Positions 1-7,595 of a stretch of DNA of 11,852 nt are shown piece by piece; within the stretch, counting starts at the first letter, position 1; each line of letters starts with the position of its first letter. A program made the translations under genes and the position numbers. Source of the stretch: an uncultured Clostridium sp. Its GTDB lineage: Bacteria > Bacillota > Clostridia > Clostridiales > Clostridiaceae. The stretch covers positions 1 through 11,852 of the forward strand of contig NZ_CALEVF010000110.1 in NCBI RefSeq assembly GCF_937920395.1. The letters run 5' to 3'. The notes under the pieces were generated by a model that was not told the DNA's origin, ran no database searches, and saw only the letters and a program-made list of their open reading frames with translations.

Positions 1-113
1 TGGTTACTTTTTGTGCAAAAAAATATATATGATTTCTTTAAATAATGAGTTTAGGAATAAAACTATAATACCAGCATATGTTGAATTATAGAAAGAAAAC
101 TAAGTCTGTACGC

Positions 114-185
114 AAGGAAGACTCATTATAGAGGTTCCTTCTTTTAAATAAGAAGGTTCCGTTATAAGGGGGCTTCCTTTTTTTT
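114..185 (+). terminator. Intrinsic terminator or attenuator in the aroF leader
   Basis: An outer stem pairs AAGGAAG (114-120) with CTTCCTT (173-179). An inner stem pairs CCTTCTT (137-143) with AAGAAGG (150-156) around a 6-base loop. An uninterrupted run of eight T follows at 178-185. AAGGAA (114-119) can instead pair with TTCCTT (135-140), which would break both terminator stems, so the leader could switch between two folds. The element ends 76 bases before the aroF start, and I see no convincing promoter between the two, which favours an attenuator in the operon leader. The alternative is a plain terminator of a gene lying left of the window. The trigger, if any, is unknown. Confidence 0.6.
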
Positions 186-261
186 ATAATTCTTTATAAC
201 AAATTTCAAATTAAATATATTTTTAAAGTAAGTTTTAAAAAACAATTTAGGAGGACTTTAT

Positions 262-1275
262 ATGGTAATCGTAATGAAAGCAAATGCAAAAGAGGATCAA
301 ATTTTAGCTATGAAGAAAAAATTAGAAGAATTAGGTTTCATGGTCCATGTTTCAAAAGGAGAAAGCCATTGTGTTTTAGGGCTTGTTGGTGATACAACCA
401 CAATAAACGAAAGTCAAATCGAGGCAGTGGAGTGTGTGGATAAGGTTATGAGAGTTCAAGCACCTTACAAAAGAGGTAACAGACTATTTCATCCAGATGA
501 TTCAATAATAAAGGTGGATGAACTAACAATTGGTGGAAAAGAACTTGCTATAATAGCTGGTCCTTGCGCTGTTGAAAGTGAAGAACAATTAATACATATT
601 GCAAAAGATGTAAAAAGAGCTGGAGCTAATTTTTTAAGAGGGGGAGCTTACAAACCAAGAACTTCACCATATAGTTTTCAAGGAATGGAAGAAGAAGGAT
701 TAAAAATATTATTAGAGGCTAAAAAAATAACGGGACTTCCAATAGTAACTGAAGTTATGAGTGTTGAACTTGTTGATAAAATATCTCAATATGCTGATGT
801 TTTACAAATTGGTGCTAGAAATATGCAAAATTTTGATCTTTTAAAGGAAGTAGGAAGATGTAATAAAACAATTTTATTAAAAAGAGGTATGAGTGCAACA
901 ATTGAAGAACTTCTTATGTCTGCTGAATACATAATGTCTGAGGGAAATGAAAAAGTAGTTTTATGTGAAAGAGGAATTAGAACATTTGAAACTTTTACAA
1001 GAAATACTTTAGATTTAAGTGCAATTCCTGTACTTAAGAAGCTTAGTCATTTACCAGTTATAGTAGATCCAAGTCATGCTGCTGGTAAATGGTGGTTAAT
1101 AGAACCTCTTGCAAAAGCTGCTATAGCAGTAGGTGCAGATGGTCTTGAAATTGAAGTACACTATGATCCTGCTAATGCACTTAGTGATGGTCCTCAATCT
1201 TTAAAACCTGAAAAATTTGAAAATCTTATGAAGTCTATAAGAGTAATTGCAAAAACACAAAACAAAATAGTTTAA
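262..1275 (+). CDS. aroF: 3-deoxy-7-phosphoheptulonate (DAHP) synthase, AroAbeta type with N-terminal regulatory domain
   Basis: Cytosolic first enzyme of the shikimate pathway, condensing phosphoenolpyruvate with erythrose 4-phosphate. The 337-residue protein has a ferredoxin-like N-terminal domain (about 1-70) followed by a TIM barrel. GPCAVES lies at 100-106 and [11 protein letters not shown] at 131-141. Cys102, His272 (in DPSHAAG), Glu298 and Asp309 match, in position and context, the metal ligands known for the Thermotoga maritima type of this enzyme. In that type the N-terminal domain mediates feedback inhibition by tyrosine (and more weakly phenylalanine), so the same is inferred here. 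AGGAGG at 249-254 sits 7 bases before the ATG. An in-frame ATG at 274 lacks such a site. It is the first gene of the operon and the only DAHP synthase visible. No chorismate mutase domain is fused. Confidence 0.95.
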   Translation: MVIVMKANAKEDQILAMKKKLEELGFMVHVSKGESHCVLGLVGDTTTINESQIEAVECVDKVMRVQAPYKRGNRLFHPDDSIIKVDELTIGGKELAIIAGPCAVESEEQLIHIAKDVKRAGANFLRGGAYKPRTSPYSFQGMEEEGLKILLEAKKITGLPIVTEVMSVELVDKISQYADVLQIGARNMQNFDLLKEVGRCNKTILLKRGMSATIEELLMSAEYIMSEGNEKVVLCERGIRTFETFTRNTLDLSAIPVLKKLSHLPVIVDPSHAAGKWWLIEPLAKAAIAVGADGLEIEVHYDPANALSDGPQSLKPEKFENLMKSIRVIAKTQNKIV

Positions 1276-1282
1276 GAGGTGG
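1275..1282 (+). promoter_or_regulatory. Ribosome binding site that selects a TTG start for tyrA
   Basis: AGAGGTGG begins on the last base of the aroF stop codon and lies 5 bases before TTG at 1288. The in-frame GTG at 1279, which gives the longest reading frame, falls inside this site and has no Shine-Dalgarno sequence of its own. TTG at 1288 is therefore the preferred tyrA start. Confidence 0.6.
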
Positions 1283-1287
1283 TAAAT

Positions 1288-2148
1288 TTGGATTGTACTG
1301 ACTTTAATATTACAATTGTAGGCTTAGGACTTATAGGTGGCTCCTTTGCCATGGCATTAAGAAATTTAAATCCTAAAAATATTTGGGCCATTGACATTGA
1401 TAAAGAAACTCTAAGAGTAGCGGAGAAAATGAATATCATTGATAAGGGATATTTAAGTCCAGAAATACCACTTAGTAATTCAGATATTGTGATACTTGCA
1501 GTTTATCCTCAAAAGACTATAAATTTTGTAAAAAACAATATGAATTTATTTAAAAGTGGAGCAGTTATTACAGATACCGCTGGAATTAAAAGTAATTTGA
1601 TACATGAAATCATGCCTGTACTTAGAGGAGATTTAGATTTTATAGGTGGACACCCTATGGCGGGAAAAGAAGAATCAGGGCTTAAGGCCGCATCAAAGGA
1701 TATGTTTAAAAATGCAAATTATATTATAACTCCAATTAATGGGAACAAAGAAGAAAACATAAATCTAGTAGGGACACTTGCTAAGGGTATGGGTTGCAAA
1801 AGAGTGGTTTATCTTACCCCTAAAGAACATGATGATATAATTTCTTATACAAGTCAGTTACCGCATATCATAGCTGTTTCTTTAATTGATTGTAATAATT
1901 TAATTAAAGGGACAGCTAAGTTCATTGGTGGAAGCTTTAGGGATACAACTAGAGTTGCTACTATAAATGGTGAATTATGGCCCGAATTACTCTTATACAA
2001 TAAGGAAAATATAATTAGTAAGATAGAAGATTTCGAAAAAAATATAAAAGAAATAAAAATTGCAATAATAAATAATGATGCTGTTTTTCTAAAAAAAAGG
2101 TTTGAGGATGCAACAAAGAAGAGAGAGGAGATAGTTAAAGGTGCATAA
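1288..2148 (+). CDS. tyrA: Prephenate dehydrogenase
   Basis: Oxidative decarboxylation of prephenate to 4-hydroxyphenylpyruvate, the committed step to tyrosine. From the TTG start the product is about 286 residues. A Rossmann motif GLGLIGGS lies close to the N-terminus. The second strand ends in AIDID, an acidic position that usually means NAD rather than NADP. The substrate-domain signature HPMAGKEESG follows. It is a stand-alone enzyme with no fused chorismate mutase and no C-terminal ACT domain, so it depends on prephenate from another chorismate mutase; the only one in the window is the N-terminal domain of the damaged pheA. The end overlaps the aroB start by 8 bases. A GTG at 1279 is an alternative start three codons upstream. 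Confidence 0.9.
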   Translation: MDCTDFNITIVGLGLIGGSFAMALRNLNPKNIWAIDIDKETLRVAEKMNIIDKGYLSPEIPLSNSDIVILAVYPQKTINFVKNNMNLFKSGAVITDTAGIKSNLIHEIMPVLRGDLDFIGGHPMAGKEESGLKAASKDMFKNANYIITPINGNKEENINLVGTLAKGMGCKRVVYLTPKEHDDIISYTSQLPHIIAVSLIDCNNLIKGTAKFIGGSFRDTTRVATINGELWPELLLYNKENIISKIEDFEKNIKEIKIAIINNDAVFLKKRFEDATKKREEIVKGA

Positions 2149-3217
2149 TATAGAAGTTAAAGCTTCCAGTGGAAGTTATCCAATATATATCGAAAATGGA
2201 TTATTAAGTGAAATCGGGGTAGAAGTTAAAAAGATATATAAAGGAAGACGAATAGCTGTTGTTACAGATTCTAATGTTGACAAATTTTATGGGCAAAAGG
2301 TTATTAATTCATTAAAAGAATCAGGTTTCGAACCCTTTAAAATAGTGGTAAAAGCGGGAGAAGAAAGCAAGTCATTTGGAACTTTACTTGAGGTGTATGA
2401 TAAACTTTTAGATTTTAAGATAAACAGAGGAGATATTATTATCGCATTAGGTGGAGGCGTTGTAGGTGATATGACTGGTTTTGCAGCCTCAACTTTCTTA
2501 AGGGGCATTTCACTTATACAAATCCCAACTACATTACTTGCACAGGTGGATAGCAGTGTAGGAGGAAAGGTTGCCGTAGATTTACCTCGTGGAAAGAATT
2601 TAGTGGGAAGCTTTTATATGCCTAAGGCAGTTTTTATTGATCCATTGCTACTTCAAACACTTAATGATAAGTATTTAAATGATGGTATGGGTGAAGTTAT
2701 AAAATATGGAGCTATCAAAGATAATGATTTATTTAATACTCTAATGAAATATGAAAATAAACAAGCACTTTTGAGTGAAATAGATAAAATTATATATACT
2801 TGCTGCTCTATTAAAGCAAATATTGTTGAAATAGATGAGAAGGATACTGGCGAGAGAATGCTTTTGAATTTTGGTCATACCATTGGGCATGCAATTGAAC
2901 AGTTTTTTAATTTTACCAAGTACTCTCATGGAGAGGCAGTAGCAATGGGTATGTATTCTATAACTAAGTTAGGAGAAGAATTAGGACTAACAAAGATTGG
3001 TACATCTATTGCTATAAAAGAGATTTTAATTAAGTATAATCTACCATGGGAGTTGCCTGAAATAAGAACTCAAGCTATAATTGAAACTATTAGTCATGAT
3101 AAGAAAAACATTGGAGGGTCTATGAATTTAATATTAATAGACTCTATTGGAAATAGTTTTATTCAGAAAATTGATAAAACTAAAATAGAAAATTATCTTC
3201 GCAAAATCATAAAATAA
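2141..3217 (+). CDS. aroB: 3-dehydroquinate synthase
   Basis: Second shikimate pathway step, converting DAHP to 3-dehydroquinate with NAD and a divalent metal. The 358-residue protein is full length for the family. It has the nucleotide-binding GGGVVGD (104-110), IPTTLLAQVDSSVGGK (128-143) and GMGEVIKYG (182-190). Glu185, His246 (NFGHTIGH) and His263 (SHGE) fit the family's metal ligands. The start is GTG, preceded by AGAGGAG at 2124-2130 with a 10-base gap. It overlaps the tyrA end by 8 bases in another frame, which suggests translational coupling. A 29-base gap separates it from aroA. Confidence 0.95.
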   Translation: MHNIEVKASSGSYPIYIENGLLSEIGVEVKKIYKGRRIAVVTDSNVDKFYGQKVINSLKESGFEPFKIVVKAGEESKSFGTLLEVYDKLLDFKINRGDIIIALGGGVVGDMTGFAASTFLRGISLIQIPTTLLAQVDSSVGGKVAVDLPRGKNLVGSFYMPKAVFIDPLLLQTLNDKYLNDGMGEVIKYGAIKDNDLFNTLMKYENKQALLSEIDKIIYTCCSIKANIVEIDEKDTGERMLLNFGHTIGHAIEQFFNFTKYSHGEAVAMGMYSITKLGEELGLTKIGTSIAIKEILIKYNLPWELPEIRTQAIIETISHDKKNIGGSMNLILIDSIGNSFIQKIDKTKIENYLRKIIK

Positions 3218-3246
3218 TTTATTATATTGAATTGAGGTGCTAAACA

Positions 3247-4539
3247 ATGAAATTAGTTATAATAAAACCTTCTTATTTAAATGGAAAAGTTAAAATTCCA
3301 CCTTCAAAATCACTATCTCATAGAGCAGTTATAGCTGCGGGACTCAGTAATGGAGAATGTTTTATTGATAATATTAGTATGTCTGAGGATATAATAGCCA
3401 CCTGCGAAATAATGGAACAACTTGGAGTTGAAATCAAAAAATTACCTAGTAATCTTAAGGTATGTGGAAAAGGTAAACCGACATTTACACTTAGTGAAAA
3501 TTTAAATAATGAATTACAATGTAATGAAAGTGGATCAACTTTAAGATTCTTAATTCCTATCGCAATGTTAACGGGAAAAAAAATAGTTTTTAATGGTAAA
3601 TCTAAGTTAGTACAAAGAACTCTTAAGCCATATTATGATATATTTGATAAGCAGAATGTAAGTTACACTACAAATAATGGTAATCTGCCCTTAACGGTAG
3701 AAGGAAGGCTTAAACCTGGTATTTTTAAACTAAGGGGAGATGTAAGTTCTCAATTTATTACAGGTCTTATTTATTCACTTCCTTTACTCGCTGGTGATTC
3801 AATAATTAGAATTACTACTAAAATGGAATCTATAGGATATATTGATTTAACTCTAGATATTCTATCAAAATTCGGTATAAAAATAGAAAATAATAATTAC
3901 AGAGAATTTAAGATAAGGGGTAATCAACATTATAATAGTATAGATTACAGAGTTGAAGGTGATTTTTCTCAAGCTGCATTTTATTTAGCAGCAGGAGTAC
4001 TCGGTGGGGAAGTTAAATGTATGGATTTAAATATGGAATCGCTTCAAGGTGATCGAGTAATTGTAGATATAATTAAAAATATGGGTGGAAAGATTACTAT
4101 TAAAGATGGTATTCTTAAAGCATCAAAATCAAATTTAAAAGGAACTATTGTTGATGCATCTCAATGTCCTGACCTTGTACCAATAGTTGCTGTTCTTGCA
4201 GCGTTAAGTGAAGGTACAACGGAGATAATTAATGCCGGTAGAGTTAGAATAAAAGAATCAGATAGGTTAAATGCTATGGCAACAGAGCTAAACAAAATTG
4301 GAGCAGATGTTATAGAGAAAGAAGATTCTCTTATTATTCATGGCAAGTCATATCTTCGTGGTGGTGTTGTAAGCAGCTGGAACGATCATAGGATAGCAAT
4401 GGCACTGGCAATTGCTTCAATTAGATGTAGTGAGGAGCTTACAATTGAGGACAGTGGAGCAGTTAAAAAATCCTACCCAAATTTTTATGAAGATTTTAAG
4501 AGTCTAGGAGGGAAGATTAATGAGCGGACAATGGGGTAA
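3247..4539 (+). CDS. aroA: 3-phosphoshikimate 1-carboxyvinyltransferase (EPSP synthase)
   Basis: Transfers the enolpyruvyl group of phosphoenolpyruvate to shikimate 3-phosphate. The 430-residue protein starts with the substrate-binding segment PPSKSLSHR (18-26), where Lys21 and Arg26 are the expected ligands. NESGSTLRF (93-101) occupies the loop that reads LGNAGTAMR in the enterobacterial class I enzyme, so this is a divergent, non-class-I form; I believe this variant is usual in clostridia. Also visible are GDVSSQF (164-170), the DASQCPDLVP segment with Asp309, KESDR (336-340) and WNDHRIAMA (378-386). GAGGTG at 3234-3239 lies 7 bases before ATG. The last 20 bases overlap aroC. Confidence 0.95.
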   Translation: MKLVIIKPSYLNGKVKIPPSKSLSHRAVIAAGLSNGECFIDNISMSEDIIATCEIMEQLGVEIKKLPSNLKVCGKGKPTFTLSENLNNELQCNESGSTLRFLIPIAMLTGKKIVFNGKSKLVQRTLKPYYDIFDKQNVSYTTNNGNLPLTVEGRLKPGIFKLRGDVSSQFITGLIYSLPLLAGDSIIRITTKMESIGYIDLTLDILSKFGIKIENNNYREFKIRGNQHYNSIDYRVEGDFSQAAFYLAAGVLGGEVKCMDLNMESLQGDRVIVDIIKNMGGKITIKDGILKASKSNLKGTIVDASQCPDLVPIVAVLAALSEGTTEIINAGRVRIKESDRLNAMATELNKIGADVIEKEDSLIIHGKSYLRGGVVSSWNDHRIAMALAIASIRCSEELTIEDSGAVKKSYPNFYEDFKSLGGKINERTMG

Positions 4540-5590
4540 AAAAGTTAAGTATTCTATATTTGGAGAATCTCATGGAAGAGGTATAGGAATAACTATTGAT
4601 GGATTACCATCAGGTATTAAGCTTGATATAGATTTTATTAATAGTGAAATGCAAAGACGGGCGCCTGGACGAGATGATTTTTCAACTAAAAGAAAAGAAG
4701 GCGATAAAGTTGAAATTCTAAGCGGATATTTTAATGGTTATACCACAGGGACACCTCTTTGTGGTGTTATTTTTAACGAAAATCAAAATTCAAAAGATTA
4801 TGATAAATTAAAAAGCTTAGCAAGACCAGGTCATGCAGATTTCACAGGAAAAATAAAATATTCAGGTTTTAATGATTACAGAGGTGGAGGTCATTTTTCT
4901 GGAAGAATTACAGCACCACTTGTTTTTGCGGGGGCGATAGCAAAACAAATACTTGCTCAAAATGATGTTGTAATAGGAAGTCATATTTTAAGTATTGGAA
5001 AAGTATCTGATAGTTATTTTGATGGTGTAAATATTACAAAACAGACATTAGTAGATGTTTTAAAAAAAGATTTTCCAGTAATTAATGATATAAAAGGTGA
5101 AGAAATGAAAAACGTTATATTAAAGGCGAAGGAAGAAACAGATTCAGTCGGAGGTATAATTGAAGCTACCATATTAAACCTTCCTTGCGGTCTTGGGGAA
5201 CCATTCTTTGATTCTATAGAAAGCAATTTAGCACAATTATTATTTTCTGTGCCTGCAGTAAAGGGAGTAGAATTTGGAATGGGTTTTAATATAACAAAAA
5301 TAAGAGGAAGTAAGTCAAACGATGTCCCATATATGGTAAATGGAGATGTACTTACTAAAACAAACAATAATGGTGGAATTAATGGAGGCATATCTAATGG
5401 AATGCCTATAATTTTTAGAGTTGCAATCAAGCCAACACCTTCAATTGCAAAAACACAAAATACTATTGATATGGCAGCAGGTGTAAATTCAGAAGTATCA
5501 ATTAAAGGTAGGCATGACCCATGCATAGTTTTAAGAGCGTTACCAGTAATTGAAGCTTGCGCAGCAATGAGTATTTTAGATTTTATATAG
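4520..5590 (+). CDS. aroC: Chorismate synthase
   Basis: Last shikimate pathway step: elimination of phosphate from EPSP to chorismate, requiring reduced FMN. The 356-residue protein carries the family signatures GESHGRGIG near the N-terminus, QRRAPGRDDFSTKRKEGD, RPGHADFTGKIKY and YRGGGHFSGRITAPLVFAG, then DSVGGIIE in the middle and GRHDPCIVLRALPVIEA near the end. It is complete. AGGAGG at 4506-4511 lies 8 bases before ATG, inside aroA, and the two genes overlap by 20 bases, so translation is probably coupled. The stop codon TAG at 5588-5590 lies within the ribosome binding site of the following pheA. Confidence 0.96.
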   Translation: MSGQWGKKVKYSIFGESHGRGIGITIDGLPSGIKLDIDFINSEMQRRAPGRDDFSTKRKEGDKVEILSGYFNGYTTGTPLCGVIFNENQNSKDYDKLKSLARPGHADFTGKIKYSGFNDYRGGGHFSGRITAPLVFAGAIAKQILAQNDVVIGSHILSIGKVSDSYFDGVNITKQTLVDVLKKDFPVINDIKGEEMKNVILKAKEETDSVGGIIEATILNLPCGLGEPFFDSIESNLAQLLFSVPAVKGVEFGMGFNITKIRGSKSNDVPYMVNGDVLTKTNNNGGINGGISNGMPIIFRVAIKPTPSIAKTQNTIDMAAGVNSEVSIKGRHDPCIVLRALPVIEACAAMSILDFI

Positions 5591-5601
5591 GAGGTGTTTT
5601 G

Positions 5602-6132
5602 ATGAGCAGTTTAGAGAAATTAAATATAGATGATTTGAGAAATCAAATTGATAAAATTGATGCAAGTCTTGTATCACTATTTGAAAAGCGTATGGAAACA
5701 GTTTTAAAAGTAGCGGAATATAAGAAGAAGAACGGTATTGCCATTTTAAATCAAACACGTGAAGACGCAGTTGTAAAAAAAAATTTAGACATTGTTAAAA
5801 ATAAAGATTTAACTTCTGAAGTAGAAGAATTTTTCAAATCAGTCATGAAAATAAGTAGAGGGTTCCAAGATAGAACTTTAAATAAGACTCAAGTAGTTAC
5901 GGATGCTAAAAATATGATTATTGGGTTTTATGGTGTTACAGGTTCATTTAGCGAGCAGGCATCAAAAGAATATTTTGGAGAAAATGTTACCACAAAAGAG
6001 ATAAGTGAGTTTGAAGATATATTTTTAGAACTTAAATATGGAAAAATAAATTATGGGATTATTCCTATAGAAAATTCTTCTACTGGTGCAATATCTGAGG
6101 TTTATGACCTCCTTAATGAATATAATTTTTAA
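5602..6132 (+). CDS. Surviving 5' ORF of pheA: AroQ chorismate mutase domain plus part of the first dehydratase lobe
   Basis: This 176-residue ORF is what the ribosome would actually make from the start of pheA. AGGAGGTG at 5589-5596 lies 5 bases before ATG; an upstream in-frame ATG at 5557 lies inside aroC and has no such site. Arg13, Arg30, Lys41, Glu54 and Gln89 fit the active-site residues of AroQ chorismate mutases (Escherichia coli Arg11, Arg28, Lys39, Glu52, Gln88), and Asn50 stands where E. coli has Asp48. The mutase domain (about 1-90) therefore looks functional, and it is the only prephenate source for TyrA in the window. The remaining 86 residues are a fragment of the dehydratase and may be unstable. 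Whether the product folds and works is inference. Confidence 0.7.
   Translation: MSSLEKLNIDDLRNQIDKIDASLVSLFEKRMETVLKVAEYKKKNGIAILNQTREDAVVKKNLDIVKNKDLTSEVEEFFKSVMKISRGFQDRTLNKTQVVTDAKNMIIGFYGVTGSFSEQASKEYFGENVTTKEISEFEDIFLELKYGKINYGIIPIENSSTGAISEVYDLLNEYNF
6130..6132 (+). other. In-frame nonsense codon (TAA) in pheA
   Basis: The TAA follows LLNEYNF and precedes IIGEKYLKINQNL with no change of frame. The family has an ordinary residue at this position, so a single base change of a Tyr (TAT/TAC), Lys (AAA) or similar codon explains it. AGGAG at 6138-6142 comes from the normal Gly-Glu codons, and the next ATG (6172) is too far from it (29 bases) for efficient restart. Confidence 0.85.
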
Positions 6133-6608
6133 ATAATAGGAGAAAAATATTTAAAAATAAATCAAAATTTAATGGGAATTAAAGGATCCAAATTAGATGA
6201 TATCAAAGAAGTTTATTCCCATCCACAAGGACTTGAACAAAGTATGGAATTTTTAAAAGGGTATAAACAGTGGAAGTTGCTTCCTTATAAAAGTACTTCT
6301 AAAAGTGCGGAATTAGTTAAAAATAAAAACGATAAAACTCTAGCCGCGATAGCTAGCGATAAAGCAGCAGATATATATGGTCTTGAAATATTGCGAAAAA
6401 ATGTAAATTCAAATGCAAATAATACGACTAGATTTGTTGTTATTGGAAAAGAAATGGAGTCAAATACAAAAGACAATAAAACAAGTTTAGTTTTATCAAC
6501 TACCCATACTGCAGGTTCACTCTATAATGTTTTAAAGTATTTTGCAGAAAATAATATAAATCTTATGAAAATCGAATCTAGACCAATTAAAGATAAGCCA
6601 TGGGAGTA

Positions 6609-6615
6609 TTTTTTT
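6609..6615 (+). other. One-base frameshift in a T run of pheA
   Basis: WEYFF is followed by Thr and TAG (6619-6621) in the current frame. Adding one T to the run of seven gives WEYFFYIDFQGN and an open frame of 40 further codons to TAA at 6735-6737. That is the expected C-terminal part of the ACT domain in P-proteins. A deletion by slippage in the homopolymer is the simplest explanation. Confidence 0.8.
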
Positions 6616-6767
6616 ACATAGATTTCCAGGGAAATATTAACGAAAATAAAATCATATATGTTATCGATTTAATCAAAAATAATAGTCGGTATTTCAAGAT
6701 ATTGGGTAATTATAGAAGCGAAATAATTAATATTTAATAATTATTTTTAAAGAAATGAGGGGAAGTT

Positions 6768-7592
6768 ATGTCAGAGTTATATGGTCTGCTTGGAGAAAAA
6801 CTAACACATAGTATTTCTCCACAAATACATTCAATGATCTTTAATAAATTAAGCATGAAGGGGTATTATCATTTGTTTGAAGTACAAAAAAAAGATCTTA
6901 AAGCAGTTATGGGTGGTTTTAATATTATTAAACCGATGGGGATTAATGTTACCATTCCTTATAAAATTAGCGTTATGAAATTTCTTGATGAGATAAGTTT
7001 CGAGGCTAAAGCAATAGGAGCTGTAAATACTATAAAGTTTGAAAACGGTAAAACTATTGGGTATAATACAGATTATTTTGGAATTGGAATGTTATTTAGT
7101 AAAAATGATATACAAGTAAAAAATAAAAATGCAACGATATTTGGTAATGGCGGGGTAGCAGTTACTATGGTGAATTACCTTCTAAACAATGGAATAAGTA
7201 AAATTACTGTAGTGACAAGAAATGTATCAAAGCTTAAGGAAAATAGTAGCTTTAATTCTTGCAGATTAATTTCTTATGATGAAATTAATGAGATTAAAGA
7301 CAATGACATAGCGATAAACTGTACACCACTTGGAATGTATCCTAACTTAGATAATTCACCTATTGAAAAAAAATATATTGGTAAATTTACAAGTGCCGTT
7401 GATATGATCTATAATCCTAAAGAAACTTTATTTCTTAAGTATGCGAAAGCCGCTGGTTTAAAATCAGTTAATGGCTTATATATGCTTGTTGGTCAGGCAA
7501 CCTGTGCTCAGGAAATATGGAATAATATTGAAATATCAAAGAATATTATTGATGAAATTTATGAAGAGTTAAGTAGAGGAGTAGAAAATTAG
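6768..7592 (+). CDS. aroE: Shikimate dehydrogenase (NADP)
   Basis: Reversible reduction of 3-dehydroshikimate to shikimate. The 274-residue protein has the shikimate-binding SISP (15-18), NVTIPYK with catalytic-type Lys66 (60-66), Asn87 in AVNT, and Asp102 in GYNTDYFG. The dinucleotide loop reads GNGGVAV (126-132), a small departure from the common GAGGAAR/K pattern, and VVTRN (148-152) fits NADP binding. NCTPLGMYP (184-192) and NGLYMLVGQA (235-244) complete the family pattern. GAGGGG at 6757-6762 lies 5 bases before ATG. It begins 30 bases after the end of the restored pheA frame and is followed by aroK after 3 bases. Confidence 0.95.
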   Translation: MSELYGLLGEKLTHSISPQIHSMIFNKLSMKGYYHLFEVQKKDLKAVMGGFNIIKPMGINVTIPYKISVMKFLDEISFEAKAIGAVNTIKFENGKTIGYNTDYFGIGMLFSKNDIQVKNKNATIFGNGGVAVTMVNYLLNNGISKITVVTRNVSKLKENSSFNSCRLISYDEINEIKDNDIAINCTPLGMYPNLDNSPIEKKYIGKFTSAVDMIYNPKETLFLKYAKAAGLKSVNGLYMLVGQATCAQEIWNNIEISKNIIDEIYEELSRGVEN

Positions 7593-7595
7593 ACG

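Larger units (their letters stand above)
5602..6737 (+). pseudogene. pheA: Chorismate mutase/prephenate dehydratase (P-protein), broken by a nonsense codon and a frameshift
   Basis: The intact ancestor would make prephenate from chorismate and then phenylpyruvate, the phenylalanine precursor. Ignoring the lesions the frame encodes about 378 residues, the normal length. In order: an AroQ chorismate mutase (about 1-90), the first dehydratase lobe (FYGVTGSFSEQA, 109-120; IPIENSSTGAI, 154-164), the second lobe (SHPQG at 206-210, catalytic-type TTRF at 275-278), then an ACT domain with TAGSLYN and ESRP (325-328). Lesion 1 is TAA at 6130-6132, codon 177, in the same frame as the downstream homology. 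Lesion 2 is seven T at 6609-6615 where eight would continue the frame. With one T restored, the frame runs on from YIDFQGN to TAA at 6735-6737. No other damage is visible, so decay looks recent. A sequencing error at either site cannot be excluded. Confidence 0.85.

Noticed and set aside
2..91. Open frame from the window edge to TAG at 89-91, possibly the tail of an upstream gene
   Set aside because: Only 29 codons with no recognisable family; a run of this length is not significant in this context, although a gene end before the hairpin at 114-185 would make sense.
78..131. A 17-codon ORF in the aroF leader, considered as an attenuation leader peptide
   Set aside because: It has one Tyr and no Phe or Trp, and no ribosome binding site precedes its ATG.
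148..185. T-box-like sequence AAGAAGGTTCCGTTA before the T run
   Set aside because: It resembles the T-box core only loosely: the UGGN that pairs with the tRNA end is AGGT here, and no Stem I or specifier loop features are visible in the preceding bases. The window edge prevents a full test.
3523..3549. NESGSTLRF in EPSP synthase as a novel active-site variant
   Set aside because: It differs from the class I motif, but I believe this form is usual for clostridial EPSP synthases, so it is not new.
5014..5526. 170-codon minus-strand frame opposite aroC
   Set aside because: It is an antisense shadow of a well-conserved gene, with no known domain or ribosome binding site. The same applies to the antisense frames over aroB, pheA, aroK, miaB and mutS.
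5557..5601. Upstream ATG extension of the pheA frame
   Set aside because: It lies in aroC and has no ribosome binding site, whereas ATG at 5602 has AGGAGGTG 5 bases before it and matches the family N-terminus.
6172..6621. Second pheA fragment as an independent gene
   Set aside because: The nearest AGGAG (6138-6142) is 29 bases from the ATG, the frame begins in the middle of the dehydratase domain and it ends early in the ACT domain. It is better treated as part of one pseudogene.
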